64,000 nt of DNA from Saccharopolyspora erythraea NRRL 2338 (lineage in GTDB: Bacteria; Actinomycetota; Actinomycetes; Mycobacteriales; Pseudonocardiaceae): positions 3,523,584 to 3,587,583 of the forward strand of contig NC_009142.1 in the NCBI RefSeq assembly GCF_000062885.1, in the 5' to 3' direction. Position numbers and translations under genes: made by a program. The notes below the pieces were generated by a model, which did no database searches, was not told where the DNA came from, and saw only the letters and a program-made list of their open reading frames with translations. Below are positions 18,424 to 27,066 of this stretch, in pieces (position 1 is the stretch's first letter; every line of letters begins with the position of its first letter).

Positions 18424-19689
18424 TCAACCGTCGCCCGGAGAGGCCGGTGCGTCAGGTGTGGCTGCGGTCTCTTGCCGCTGTGACGCGTGGTCCTGGCGGG
18501 GGAGCAGGAGCGGTGTCGCCAGGATGAGCAGCCCGGCGACCGCGATCGCGGTGCGAGGGCTGGTGGTGCTCGCCAGCACGCCCCACAGGGCGGTCATGAC
18601 CGCGATGGTGAGGTTGCCGGTGACCGACCAGGCGGACAGGGTGCGGGCGAGCCGGTCCGGCGCGATCTGCTCGAGGCGGTAGGTGGCGAAGATCGGGTTG
18701 AACACGCCCACACACGTGATCAGCGCGAGTTCGACAGCGATCACCAGGACGAGCCCGGTGGTGCCGGGGTGGACGAAGGCCAACCCGACCAGCCAGCACG
18801 CCCGCAGCGCTCCAGTGGTGAGCATCGTCCGGTGCCGCCCGAACCGCGCGACGAGAGGGTGGGCGAGGCGTGCACCGATGAGACCACCGATGCAGGGCAC
18901 GCCGAACGCCAGGCCGTACTGCAGGGGCGTGAAACCGAGCCGGCCCAGCATGAGAACGGCGAGCAGCGGCGCGGTCGCCATGATCAGGCCATTGACCAAG
19001 ATCGTGTTGAAGAACAGCGGGCGCAGCGCCGGGTGGGCCAGGATGTAGCGCCATCCTTCGAGAACGTCGCGGGGACGCAGCCGTGATGTCCCGGTTCGCG
19101 CGGGGTGCGGCTCCCCGCCACCGATCGCGCGGATTGCCGATGCCGAAAGCAGGTAGCTGACCGCATCGGCCACCACGGTCGTCACCGGGCCGAACAACCC
19201 GATCGCGGCCCCGCCCAGCGGTGGGCCGAGCGCGGTCGCGGTCCAGGCGGTGGACTCGAACCTCCCGTTCGCGACGAGCAGGTCCTCCCGCCGCACGAGC
19301 GCTTTCAGGCACGCTCCGCTCGCCGCCCGGAAAGCGATGTCGGCCGCGGCGACGGCGACCGACACCACCAGGAGCTGCGCGAAGCTGAGCAGGCCCAGCG
19401 CGAAGGCCGCGGGCACGCTCATCACCGCCGCGAACCGGATCAGGTCCGCCGCGATCATCACCGGGCGCTTGCGGCGGAACTCCACCCACGGGCCGAGCGG
19501 CACCGCCACCACCGCGCCGACCGCCATCCCCGCCGCCGCCAGCGCCGACACCTCCGCCGGCCCGGCGTGCAGCACCAGGACCGCGATCAGGGGGAATGCG
19601 TCGAACGCGAACCGCGTGCCGAACGTGCTGACCGCGTAGGCCGCCCAGAGCCACCCGAACCGCCGCCCCAGCGACCGCCTGCCCACCAT
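18424..19689 (-). CDS. MFS transporter (drug/metabolite exporter type)
   Basis: 421 aa with about 12 helices. LPLGPWVEFRRKRPVM is the loop 2-3 motif and NPIFATYRLEQIAPDRLARTLSAW lies in the second half. It resembles the EntS/macrolide-efflux branch of the major facilitator superfamily, which pumps small molecules out by proton antiport. It lies just beyond the leftward biosynthetic operon, separated by a hairpin, so it may export that product, but it has its own start region. Confidence 0.85.
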   Translation of the reverse strand: MVGRRSLGRRFGWLWAAYAVSTFGTRFAFDAFPLIAVLVLHAGPAEVSALAAAGMAVGAVVAVPLGPWVEFRRKRPVMIAADLIRFAAVMSVPAAFALGLLSFAQLLVVSVAVAAADIAFRAASGACLKALVRREDLLVANGRFESTAWTATALGPPLGGAAIGLFGPVTTVVADAVSYLLSASAIRAIGGGEPHPARTGTSRLRPRDVLEGWRYILAHPALRPLFFNTILVNGLIMATAPLLAVLMLGRLGFTPLQYGLAFGVPCIGGLIGARLAHPLVARFGRHRTMLTTGALRACWLVGLAFVHPGTTGLVLVIAVELALITCVGVFNPIFATYRLEQIAPDRLARTLSAWSVTGNLTIAVMTALWGVLASTTSPRTAIAVAGLLILATPLLLPRQDHASQRQETAATPDAPASPGDG

Positions 19690-19796
19690 CCCCGCGCCCC
19701 CTCGCCGACTCGCGTACGTGGCATTCGACCAGCGACACCGAAGCGAGCGGCGAGGAGGGTGGAGTCACCCCGGCCCGCGAGCCAAAGCAAAGCACA

Positions 19797-19845
19797 ACCC
19801 GTGAGTCTTTTGGGCCGCTATGGCAACCACAGAAGACTCACGGGT
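19797..19845 (-). terminator. Hairpin at the end of the leftward biosynthetic operon
   Basis: Perfect 13-bp arms ACCCGTGAGTCTT / AAGACTCACGGGT are separated by 23 nt, 17 nt past the last stop of the operon (19862). The minus strand continues with TGTGCTTTGCTTTG, a weak T-rich tail. Confidence 0.7.
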
Positions 19846-19861
19846 GCGTCCGCCCTTCGCT

Positions 19862-20281
19862 TCAGCCGGCGGGGACCAGTGCCGGGGCGAAGCCGATCGG
19901 GAGTTCCGGGCGCAGGTCCAGGTCGGCCCCGGTGACCGGTGACGTGGTGCTGATCAGGATGTTGTAGTGGTTGGGGAAGTGGCACGCGTCGAAGCCGAGC
20001 ACGGTGCCGACGACGGTGTCGCCCACCCAGAACTGGTCGCCGCGGTCGATCACCCCGGCGCAGGCGATCTCGGCGAACCCGAGGAAGCCGACCCGGTCGA
20101 TGCGGGCGCCGGGCGCGGTCTCGCGGTGGTCGGTCGTGACCAACTCGTGCACCTCGCCGCGACGCATGCACCGGCTGGCGTGCGGTTCGAGCGACATCCC
20201 GCGGTCGTCGCGCCGGTGCAGCAGCACCTTGACGAGCGTTCCGCGTACCGCGCGCTTCGCGCCGTCCTCGTCGTGGTTCAT
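19862..20281 (-). CDS. Small conserved protein of unknown function
   Basis: 139 aa. The start ATG at 20281 overlaps the previous stop as ATGA, with GGAGGG upstream. It is soluble with no signal peptide. Conserved-looking segments are RIDRVGFLGFAEIACAGVI, FWVGDTVVGTVLGFDACHFPNHYNIL and the C-terminal LRPELPIGFAP; the beta-rich, His/Asn-containing HFPNHYN segment could bind a metal or substrate. I believe similar proteins occur in actinobacterial secondary-metabolite loci (perhaps the DUF6917 group), but this is from memory. It is translationally coupled to the dehydrogenase, so it is likely part of the same pathway. Confidence 0.7.
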   Translation of the reverse strand: MNHDEDGAKRAVRGTLVKVLLHRRDDRGMSLEPHASRCMRRGEVHELVTTDHRETAPGARIDRVGFLGFAEIACAGVIDRGDQFWVGDTVVGTVLGFDACHFPNHYNILISTTSPVTGADLDLRPELPIGFAPALVPAG

Positions 20282-21216
20282 GATCCCTCCAGGTCCGTCA
20301 GTGCGGTGCTCGGCCGTTCGGCGCGGTATGCGGCTTCGACCAGCTCCAGTGCCGCGAGGCCGCCGTCGCCGGTGCGGGGTGCCGCGAGGGCGTCGGTGAA
20401 GTCGTCGAGGATGCCCGCGTACTCGTGCCAGAGCGAGGACTTGAACTCGGGGTGGCCTTCCAGCATGTCGGCGCGCAGCGTCGAACCGTCGTCCAGGACG
20501 AGTTCGACGTCCTTGGTCTCCCCCGGGTGCGACCAGTCGAGTTCGACCACCGCATCGACGCCGGTGCCGGAGCGCAGCGCGATGCGCGCCTGCCGGTCGG
20601 TACCGGTCCCGTCGCGGGTGATCTCCGATTCGACCACCTCGGCGTCGCCGAGGAACAGGCGGACGAGGTCGAACGCGTTGGGACCGTTGTCGGCAACGCA
20701 GCCGCCGCCGCAGCGCGCGGCGTCGAGGTACCAGGTGTCCTGCCCGATGTGCTCCTCGATGAGTTCGAGGTAGCGCACCGTCATCGACCGGATCGGCGTC
20801 CCCGTGGCGCGTTGGCGGGCGAGCAGGGCCCGCACGTTGCGGTTGTAGCGGCGGTGGAAGGCGGTGAGGAGCGCGACCTCGCGCATGCGCGCGAGCGCGT
20901 CCAGCTCCCGTCCTTCGGCGGCGGAGAGCGTCAGCGGCTTCTCCACGCACACCGCGAGTCCGGCCAGCAGCGCGTCCCGGCAGATCGCACCGTGCGCGTC
21001 GTTGGGCACGGTGACCACCACCGCGTCGAGCTGGGCCTGCGCCATCATCGTGCGGTGGTCCGCGTAGCACGCGACGGTCCCGCGGTGCGGATCGAGCGCG
21101 GCGTCCCGGACATCGCACACCGCCGCGAGCTCCCACGCGCGGGACGACTCGATGGCGGCCAGGTAGAACCTGGAGATCACGCCCAGGCCGACGACCGCGA
21201 TGCGCCTGGCGGTCAT
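20278..21216 (-). CDS. Gfo/Idh/MocA-family oxidoreductase (second of two)
   Basis: 312 aa. The N-terminal NAD(P) fold (IAVVGLGVISRFYLAAIESS) and the EKPL motif (VEKPLTLS) are typical, and the C-terminal domain has GGGCVADNGPNAFDLVRLFLGD, where the usual G.h.D/H motif sits. The family oxidises or reduces sugars and cyclitols such as myo-inositol or UDP-amino-sugars at one carbon. It overlaps its upstream neighbour by 4 nt. Substrate not deducible. Confidence 0.9.
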   Translation of the reverse strand: MTARRIAVVGLGVISRFYLAAIESSRAWELAAVCDVRDAALDPHRGTVACYADHRTMMAQAQLDAVVVTVPNDAHGAICRDALLAGLAVCVEKPLTLSAAEGRELDALARMREVALLTAFHRRYNRNVRALLARQRATGTPIRSMTVRYLELIEEHIGQDTWYLDAARCGGGCVADNGPNAFDLVRLFLGDAEVVESEITRDGTGTDRQARIALRSGTGVDAVVELDWSHPGETKDVELVLDDGSTLRADMLEGHPEFKSSLWHEYAGILDDFTDALAAPRTGDGGLAALELVEAAYRAERPSTALTDLEGS

Positions 21217-22340
21217 CGGTGCTCACCGGCCGGTTCGGCACCGAGCCCGAGCCGGACGAGATCGGCGTGCAGACCGGCCGGAACCGGCACGCCCTCGCGC
21301 AGGCGGCTCTGCGCGCGCTCGGCCTCCCACCAGCCCGGATACCGCACGTCGGCGTGTCCGGGTGCGGGTGGGCAGGCGTTGATCGTCTCGAACAGCGCCC
21401 TGGCGGCGCCGGCGAAGTCGCGGTCCGGGCGCAGCAGCCGCGGTGCGATGGCGATGGCGGAGAAGCCGATGTCGTCGTCGCGACCGTGCGGACGCCCGTC
21501 GCCGTCGAGCGCCTCGGGTGCCGGGCCGAGTCCGGCGCCGGGCAGCAGCGCGCCGAGCAGCTCGACCACCAGACCCAAGCCGAAACCCTTGTACGCGCCG
21601 GTGTCCTGGTCGCCGCCGAGCCAGTTGAGGTACGCCTCGCCGCGGTCGAAGGCGGCCGGATCGGTCACCGCCGCGCCGGAGGAGTCCACCAGCCAGCCCG
21701 GCGGGACCGGCTCGCCACGTGCCGCGGCGGTGCGGACCCGCCCGGTGGGCACCACCGTCGTGCTCATGTCGAGCACGAACGGATGCCCGGGCAGCGCCGG
21801 GGCGGCGACGCTGAGCGGGTTGGTGCCGAGCATGGCCGGCGTCCCGCCCGGCGGCCGGGCGATGCGCTGACCGCCGCAGTTGCCCGCCAGCACACCGATC
21901 ACGCCGCGTTCGGCCGCCCGCGCGGTGTGGAAACCGGCGCAACCGAAGTGCGTGGCGTCGCGCACCGTGACCAGCCCGATCCCGTGCTGGGCGGCCCGGT
22001 CGGCCGCCGAGTCCATCGCTTCGGCCGCCGACCAGAGCCCGAGCGCGCGGCGCGAGTCGACCACCGCGCACGCGCCGAGGTCGGTCAGCACGCGCGGTTG
22101 CGCGGCGGGGTCCACCCTGCCGCTGTCGAACAGCGGCAGGTACAGGCGGGTCAGGTTGAACAGGCCGTGCGCCTCCAGGCCGGTGAGGTCGCCGTAGCAG
22201 AGCGCGCTCGCCGCCGTGTGCGCCCGGTCGGCCGGGACGCCCCTCTCGGCGAACAGCCGGGTGGTGAACGAGAGCAGGTCGGCGTAGTCCACCCGCACCA
22301 CGCCGTTCCGGCGTGCCGCGGGCACTTCGTGCAGCGTCAT
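21213..22340 (-). CDS. Ldh2-family NAD(P)H-dependent reductase (malate/ureidoglycolate dehydrogenase type)
   Basis: 375 aa. The family marks HGLFNLTRLYLPLFDSG, the catalytic His in VRDATHFGCAGFH, AMLGTNPLSVAAPA and YKGFGLGLVVELLGALL are all present. These enzymes interconvert 2-keto and 2-hydroxy acids, or reduce cyclic imines such as piperideine-2-carboxylate. ATG 22340 overlaps the upstream stop (ATGA). Its presence in a cluster rich in aminotransferases suggests it acts on a keto-acid or imine intermediate (inferred). Confidence 0.9.
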   Translation of the reverse strand: MTLHEVPAARRNGVVRVDYADLLSFTTRLFAERGVPADRAHTAASALCYGDLTGLEAHGLFNLTRLYLPLFDSGRVDPAAQPRVLTDLGACAVVDSRRALGLWSAAEAMDSAADRAAQHGIGLVTVRDATHFGCAGFHTARAAERGVIGVLAGNCGGQRIARPPGGTPAMLGTNPLSVAAPALPGHPFVLDMSTTVVPTGRVRTAAARGEPVPPGWLVDSSGAAVTDPAAFDRGEAYLNWLGGDQDTGAYKGFGLGLVVELLGALLPGAGLGPAPEALDGDGRPHGRDDDIGFSAIAIAPRLLRPDRDFAGAARALFETINACPPAPGHADVRYPGWWEAERAQSRLREGVPVPAGLHADLVRLGLGAEPAGEHR

Positions 22341-23635
22341 GGGCGGTTTCCGTTCGGTTGGTCCTTGCAGTCCTTCACGAAGTCGATGAGCACGTCGGCG
22401 ACGGCCGACGCGAACTCCTCCAGTTCGGCCAGCTCGGCGAACTCGCCTTCGGCGTGGGCGTTGTTGCGGTCGAGGGATCCCGGCCCCAGCACCGCGGTGG
22501 CGGTGCCGGGCACGCCGTCCATCCAGATGGCGTCGCAGGTGAAAGCGGGTTCGTCGTCGGGCCATCGGCGCAGCCCGGACCGTTCGAGGAGCTCGGCGGC
22601 CCACGGCTCGGTGCCGCGCAGGCACGGGAGGCCGCGCTTGTGCCATTCCAGAGTGGTGATGGCCGCGCAGTCGGCCGCGGTGCGACCGAACTCCCTGCTG
22701 CCGGCGAAGCGCGTCGCGAAGGAGTGCAGGCCGCTCCGCAGTGCCTCGGCGACCGCCTGTTCCAGCTCGGCGCCTTCGGACGACGTCGCGTACGACAGGT
22801 TGAGCAGCAACCGTCCCGAGCCGTAGACGCGGTTGTGCATGTCGCCGGTGTGCAGCCCGGCGACGCACACCCGTCCCGGCCGCGTGCCGGAGTCGAGCTC
22901 GGCGGCGAGGTGCTGTGCCAGGAACCCGAGGAGGACGGTCGCGTTGTGCCCGGTGTCGGGCCGGTCGTCGATGGCGCCCTCCCCGTCGACGCGCACGCAG
23001 GCGGTCATCGCGGCCGTGGACCGGGTCAGGTAGCGCAGCCCGGTCGGCTCGCAGAAGACGTTGAGCCGGCCCACGAATCCGGACTCGACCAGCGGGCGGG
23101 TGCCGAAGGTGCCCATCGCGCCGCCCTCTTCTCCCGACACGACCTGCACCAGCACCGCGATGTCGCGGCCCACAGCGACTTCCCGCGCCATCGCGGCCCT
23201 GATGCCCGAGAGCAGAGCCACGGCGGGCCCCTTCGCGTCGATGGCGCCGCGCCCGGTGAAGCGGGAACCGTTGAACGACACGGGTTCCATCCCGGAGACG
23301 GTGTCCAGGTGCACGTTGAACATCACCGTTCGCTCCACCGGCAGCGCCGCGCCGAGCCGCATCACCAGGCTCGGCTGCTGGGACAGGAAAGACGGGTCGC
23401 GCGCGGCGTCGCGGACGGTCAGCGGCACGTCGGGACGCGTCACCGCCGCGAGCGGAGGGCTCGCGTGGCGCACCCGGCGCAGGCCGATGGCCTCGGCCGC
23501 ACGGGCGTACTCGTCCTGCGCCAGCCACATCCGGGTCTGCTCGGCGACGGAGGCGGCCTCCAGCGGACCGACCGTGCACGTCGAGAGCAGGTTCAGCAGC
23601 AGCTTGCGGTCGGACTCGGCCAGCAGGCCCGCCAC
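22337..23635 (-). CDS. M20-family metallopeptidase / deacylase
   Basis: 432 aa from GTG 23635, whose first base is the last base of the previous stop. The di-zinc site is recognisable: NVHLDTV, GRGAIDAKGP and SGEEGG (catalytic Glu next to the ligand). The family includes ArgE, DapE and carboxypeptidases that split an amide from an N-acyl amino acid. In this operon it could remove a protecting acyl group or trim a peptide-like intermediate. Confidence 0.88.
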   Translation of the reverse strand: MAGLLAESDRKLLLNLLSTCTVGPLEAASVAEQTRMWLAQDEYARAAEAIGLRRVRHASPPLAAVTRPDVPLTVRDAARDPSFLSQQPSLVMRLGAALPVERTVMFNVHLDTVSGMEPVSFNGSRFTGRGAIDAKGPAVALLSGIRAAMAREVAVGRDIAVLVQVVSGEEGGAMGTFGTRPLVESGFVGRLNVFCEPTGLRYLTRSTAAMTACVRVDGEGAIDDRPDTGHNATVLLGFLAQHLAAELDSGTRPGRVCVAGLHTGDMHNRVYGSGRLLLNLSYATSSEGAELEQAVAEALRSGLHSFATRFAGSREFGRTAADCAAITTLEWHKRGLPCLRGTEPWAAELLERSGLRRWPDDEPAFTCDAIWMDGVPGTATAVLGPGSLDRNNAHAEGEFAELAELEEFASAVADVLIDFVKDCKDQPNGNRP

Positions 23636-24522
23636 TACGCCACCCCCGGACCGCGCGACTGCGCCGCGGAAGTCGTCGTCTGCTGGACGAGCTGCCGGAG
23701 CCGCTGCCCGGCACGCACGAACAGCTCCGCGGAGTCGCCGTGGGCCCGCAGCCCTTCGTGGGGCCTCGTGGCCAGATGCGGTTCCAGCGAGAGCCACCCG
23801 GTGTAGCCTGCGTCGCCGAGCATCCGCAGGCATTCGGCGACGCCCGCGTGGCCCTCGCCGGGCAGCGTGTACCCGACCCCGTTCGGCGTCGCCACGGCGT
23901 CCTTGACGTGGACGTGCGCGACGTGCGGCAGGACGCGGCCGAGCATCGTGACGGCGTCGTAGCCGTGGGCGACTCCGTTGCCCGTGTCGAAGAGCAGCCG
24001 CAGCGCCGGGCTGCCGACCTCGTCGAGCAACCGCAACATCCGGTCGGCGTCGGTACCGGCCCAGCCTGAGCAGTTCTCGTGCAGCAGCACCAGACCGGCC
24101 TGTTCCGCGCGTTCGGCCAGACGCCGGATCCGGGTGATGACCCGGTACGCCCAGTCCTGCTCGTCGAGTTCGCCGCCGGGGTAGGACATGATGCGGATGA
24201 ACCGGGTTCCCAGCGCCGCGCACTGCGCGGTGAGCACGTCGAGCTCGGCCAGGTCGTGATGGAAGGAACCCGTGATCGGGCGGGCCCAGTTGCCGATCCG
24301 CGAAGCCAGGCACACCACTTCGAGCCCGGCCTCGCGCACGGCGTCGCGCACCGCCTCGAACCCGCGCGGGTCCAGGTCGGCCATCGCGACACCGTCCACT
24401 GTGCGCAGTTCGATCGCACGCCAGTCGAGGCGCCGCAGCGCCGATATCTGCCCCGCGAGACCGACGTCGGCCTCGTCGCCGATTCCGGTGAGCGCGAACG
24501 CGTTGTGCGGATGGGGTTTCAC
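23635..24522 (-). CDS. Sugar-phosphate isomerase/epimerase, AP-endonuclease-2 TIM barrel
   Basis: 295 aa from GTG 24522 (GGAGGAG upstream; GTGA overlap with the previous stop). Metal-binding landmarks of the IolE/IolI/xylose-isomerase-like family are seen: LLHENCSGW, LLFDTGNG, HVHVKDAV and the terminal SLEPHL. Members isomerise or dehydrate keto-sugars and inososes. Combined with two Gfo/Idh dehydrogenases and two DegT aminotransferases, it points to processing of a keto-sugar or keto-cyclitol. Confidence 0.88.
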   Translation of the reverse strand: MKPHPHNAFALTGIGDEADVGLAGQISALRRLDWRAIELRTVDGVAMADLDPRGFEAVRDAVREAGLEVVCLASRIGNWARPITGSFHHDLAELDVLTAQCAALGTRFIRIMSYPGGELDEQDWAYRVITRIRRLAERAEQAGLVLLHENCSGWAGTDADRMLRLLDEVGSPALRLLFDTGNGVAHGYDAVTMLGRVLPHVAHVHVKDAVATPNGVGYTLPGEGHAGVAECLRMLGDAGYTGWLSLEPHLATRPHEGLRAHGDSAELFVRAGQRLRQLVQQTTTSAAQSRGPGVA

Positions 24523-25526
24523 GTCGAGATCTCCTCCGAGGTCGAGCCGCGAGCGGTCTCCTTGGCTTCGCACATCAGCCGGATCGCCTCGCTGTGGAGC
24601 TGGAAACCGGCCTCGGCCGAGGGTTCGCCGGACTGGAAGGCCCGGTACGTCGCGACGACGAACGCGGTCAGCGCGTCGTCCCGGAACACGTGGTGCGCGC
24701 GCCGCGGACCGTCGACGGTCAGCTGCGCGTGGTCGTCGTTCTCGCTCAGCGGGTAGTGCCCGGTGGCCGAACCGCGCTCGAACTCCAGCCGCACCCTGCG
24801 CTGCTGCACCGGCGAGGTGAGGTCGGAGAAGATCTCGCTGAGGACCCCGGACTCGTGCCCGAGGGCGAGACGTGCGCTGCCCATCCCGGGCAGCACGACG
24901 TCGTCGCCGACCCGCATGTCGGTCCGCTCGGCCGAGAGCAGCCGGGCCGGTCCGGCGAGGCAGAGCACGACGCCGAGCGAGTGCGGCACCTCCACGTCGA
25001 AGGCGGTGGGGTGCCCGTTGGTGCTCAACGAACGGGAGAAGCGGGGCTTGTGCTGGGTGAAGGTGATCGCGCGCAGCGCTCCGAACGGCTGCTCCCGCAC
25101 CAGCTCGGCCAGCCGGCGGGTCAGCTCGGAGGCCAGCCAGTGCGCGACCACCACCACTTCCAGCCCCAGCTCGCGCCGCAACCGGTCGATGCGCAGCAGT
25201 TCGTCCAGGCCGGTCGCCAGCGGTTTCTCCACCACGAGCTTGCGGACCCCGAGCGCGCCCAGCTGCCTGATGACCTCCAGCCGCGCGACGGGAGGCGTGC
25301 AGACGTGGGCCACAGTGGACTCCGGATCGGTGGTGGCCACCGCCGCGGCGAGGGAGTCCCGCACGCTCAGGCCCGGCACGCGCTGCCCGGCTTCCTGGCG
25401 CGGATCCCAGGCGGGTACCGGGCCCGGGGCGATGAGCCCCTGCTCGCACGACCGGGCGCGGGCGAGCACGCGCAGGTGCAGGCCGACCCCGGCGCGGCCG
25501 AGTCCGACCACGAGTGGTTGCAGCAT
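24519..25526 (-). CDS. Gfo/Idh/MocA-family oxidoreductase (first of two)
   Basis: 335 aa. The start MLQPLVVGLGRAGVGLHLRVL at 25526 opens the NAD(P) fold and VVEKPLAT is the EKP motif. A His/Asp-rich C-terminal half follows. It is the first gene of the leftward operon, 268 bp from the divergent operon. It is only distantly similar to its sister at 20278-21216 (different helices around EKP), so the two probably act on different steps. Confidence 0.88.
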   Translation of the reverse strand: MLQPLVVGLGRAGVGLHLRVLARARSCEQGLIAPGPVPAWDPRQEAGQRVPGLSVRDSLAAAVATTDPESTVAHVCTPPVARLEVIRQLGALGVRKLVVEKPLATGLDELLRIDRLRRELGLEVVVVAHWLASELTRRLAELVREQPFGALRAITFTQHKPRFSRSLSTNGHPTAFDVEVPHSLGVVLCLAGPARLLSAERTDMRVGDDVVLPGMGSARLALGHESGVLSEIFSDLTSPVQQRRVRLEFERGSATGHYPLSENDDHAQLTVDGPRRAHHVFRDDALTAFVVATYRAFQSGEPSAEAGFQLHSEAIRLMCEAKETARGSTSEEIST

Positions 25527-25794
25527 CGTTCTCCGTAGACGTCGGCGTCGATTCGGGTGGAAGGAGAAAAGGTGCGCCCGGCCGTGTCGTGGCGGAAGCC
25601 GGGAACGCGGTTCGCGGACGCGGCGAGGCGGTCCGGCCGGACACCATAGCGAGTGTTTTCCGAGGCGCCGCAACCGACTCCGGAACCAACGGCCGATCCT
25701 CACCGCAACGGGTGAAAAACTCCGTTGTGAGGGAACTTTGCTTTTCAGCCGAACCGCGCGTCCGCTAGCTTCGTCGGCGAAGATCAGCTACTGG
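25527..25794. promoter_or_regulatory. Shared promoter region of the two divergent operons
   Basis: This 268-bp, relatively AT-richer gap separates the first genes of both operons. I see no clear -35/-10 pair or operator. The only marked feature is the AT-rich segment around 25705-25745. No pathway-specific regulator gene is in the cluster. Confidence 0.45.
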
Positions 25795-27066
25795 GTGTGG
25801 AGAGTGGTCGAATTGTCCCGCTGGTTTCGCGGGCAGGACCCTGCTGGGTCGGACACCGAGGACGCGGAGGTCGATGACCCGGGATCGGCGGCCACCGCTG
25901 TGCGGGCACTGGAACCGGTTCCCTTCTTCTCGCAGGCCGCGTCGTTCGAGAGCGCGTGGGCGCTGATCCGGGAGCGGATCGGCGCGGTTTTCGACAACGG
26001 GAAATTCTCGCACGGCGCGCAGGTCGCGGAATTCGAGGAAGCGCTGGCTGCATATACCGGCGCTCGATACGCCATCGGGGTCAACAGCGGTACCGACGCG
26101 CTGGTGCTCCTGCTGCGCGCCTGCGGGCTGCGGCCCGGCGACGAGGTGGTGGTGCCCGCCTTCTCGTTCGTGGCGACCGCGTCGTCGGTCGTGCTCGCCG
26201 GAGGCAGACCGCGGTTCGCCGACATCGATCCGGCCACCTACGCCCTGGACCCCGCCGAGGTCGACAGGAGGGCAGGCCCGGACAGCCGTTTCGTGCTGCC
26301 TTCGCACCTGTTCTGGCAGATGGCGGACATGACGGGACTGGCCGAAGCCGCCGCCGCGCACGACCTGACCGTCGTCGAGGACAGCGCCGAGGGCATCGGC
26401 ATGCGCCAGGGCGGGGTGCACGCGGGCCTGCACGGCGCGGGCGGCGTGCTGTCGTTCTTCCCGAGCAAGACGCTCGGCGCGATCGGCGACGCCGGCGCGG
26501 TGCTCACCGACGACCCCGAGGTCGCCGAACTGGTCTCCGGACTCCGCCACCACGGGCGGCTCGGCCGGACGCTGGACAATTTCCCCGGGATTTCCACCGA
26601 GACCGCGCTGCCGGGGATGAACAGCAAGATGGACGACATCCAGGCCGCGGTCCTGCTGGCCAAGATGACATTCCTCGACCGCGACATCGCGCGCCGGGCG
26701 ATGCTGGCCGAGGCATATCGGCAGCGGTTGCGCGACATGCCGGGAATTGTGCGCATCCCCGAATCGGCCGAACGCGGACCGGGCTCGAACACCGTTTTCT
26801 ACGTCTACCTGATCGAGGTGGAACGGCGTGACGAGCTGGTCGAGCACCTGACGTGGCGCGGAATAGGGACCGAGACCTACTACCCGGTCCCGCTGCACCT
26901 GCAACCCTGTTTCGCCGAGCTCGGCCATGCCGAGGGCGATTTCCCGCACGCGGAGGCCGCCTGTTCGCGCGCGGTGGCGCTGCCGCTCTACCCGGACCTC
27001 GGCGTGGACCAGGTCGACCGGGTGTGTGAAGCGATCGGCGAGTTCTGCACCGGGAGGAACGCGTGA
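25795..27066 (+). CDS. DegT/DnrJ/EryC1 PLP aminotransferase (first of two)
   Basis: About 423 aa. The catalytic Lys is in SFFPSKTLGAIGDAG, the cofactor Asp region is VVEDSAEGIGM, and GVNSGTDALVLLLRA binds phosphate. This family transfers amino groups onto keto-sugars or keto-cyclitols. The start is uncertain: GTG 25795 is given, but TTG 25813 sits 8 nt after GGAGAG and may be the real one. The N-terminal 40 residues before VPFFSQAASFESAW are acidic and poorly conserved. It is translationally coupled to a second DegT gene. Confidence 0.9.
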   Translation: MWRVVELSRWFRGQDPAGSDTEDAEVDDPGSAATAVRALEPVPFFSQAASFESAWALIRERIGAVFDNGKFSHGAQVAEFEEALAAYTGARYAIGVNSGTDALVLLLRACGLRPGDEVVVPAFSFVATASSVVLAGGRPRFADIDPATYALDPAEVDRRAGPDSRFVLPSHLFWQMADMTGLAEAAAAHDLTVVEDSAEGIGMRQGGVHAGLHGAGGVLSFFPSKTLGAIGDAGAVLTDDPEVAELVSGLRHHGRLGRTLDNFPGISTETALPGMNSKMDDIQAAVLLAKMTFLDRDIARRAMLAEAYRQRLRDMPGIVRIPESAERGPGSNTVFYVYLIEVERRDELVEHLTWRGIGTETYYPVPLHLQPCFAELGHAEGDFPHAEAACSRAVALPLYPDLGVDQVDRVCEAIGEFCTGRNA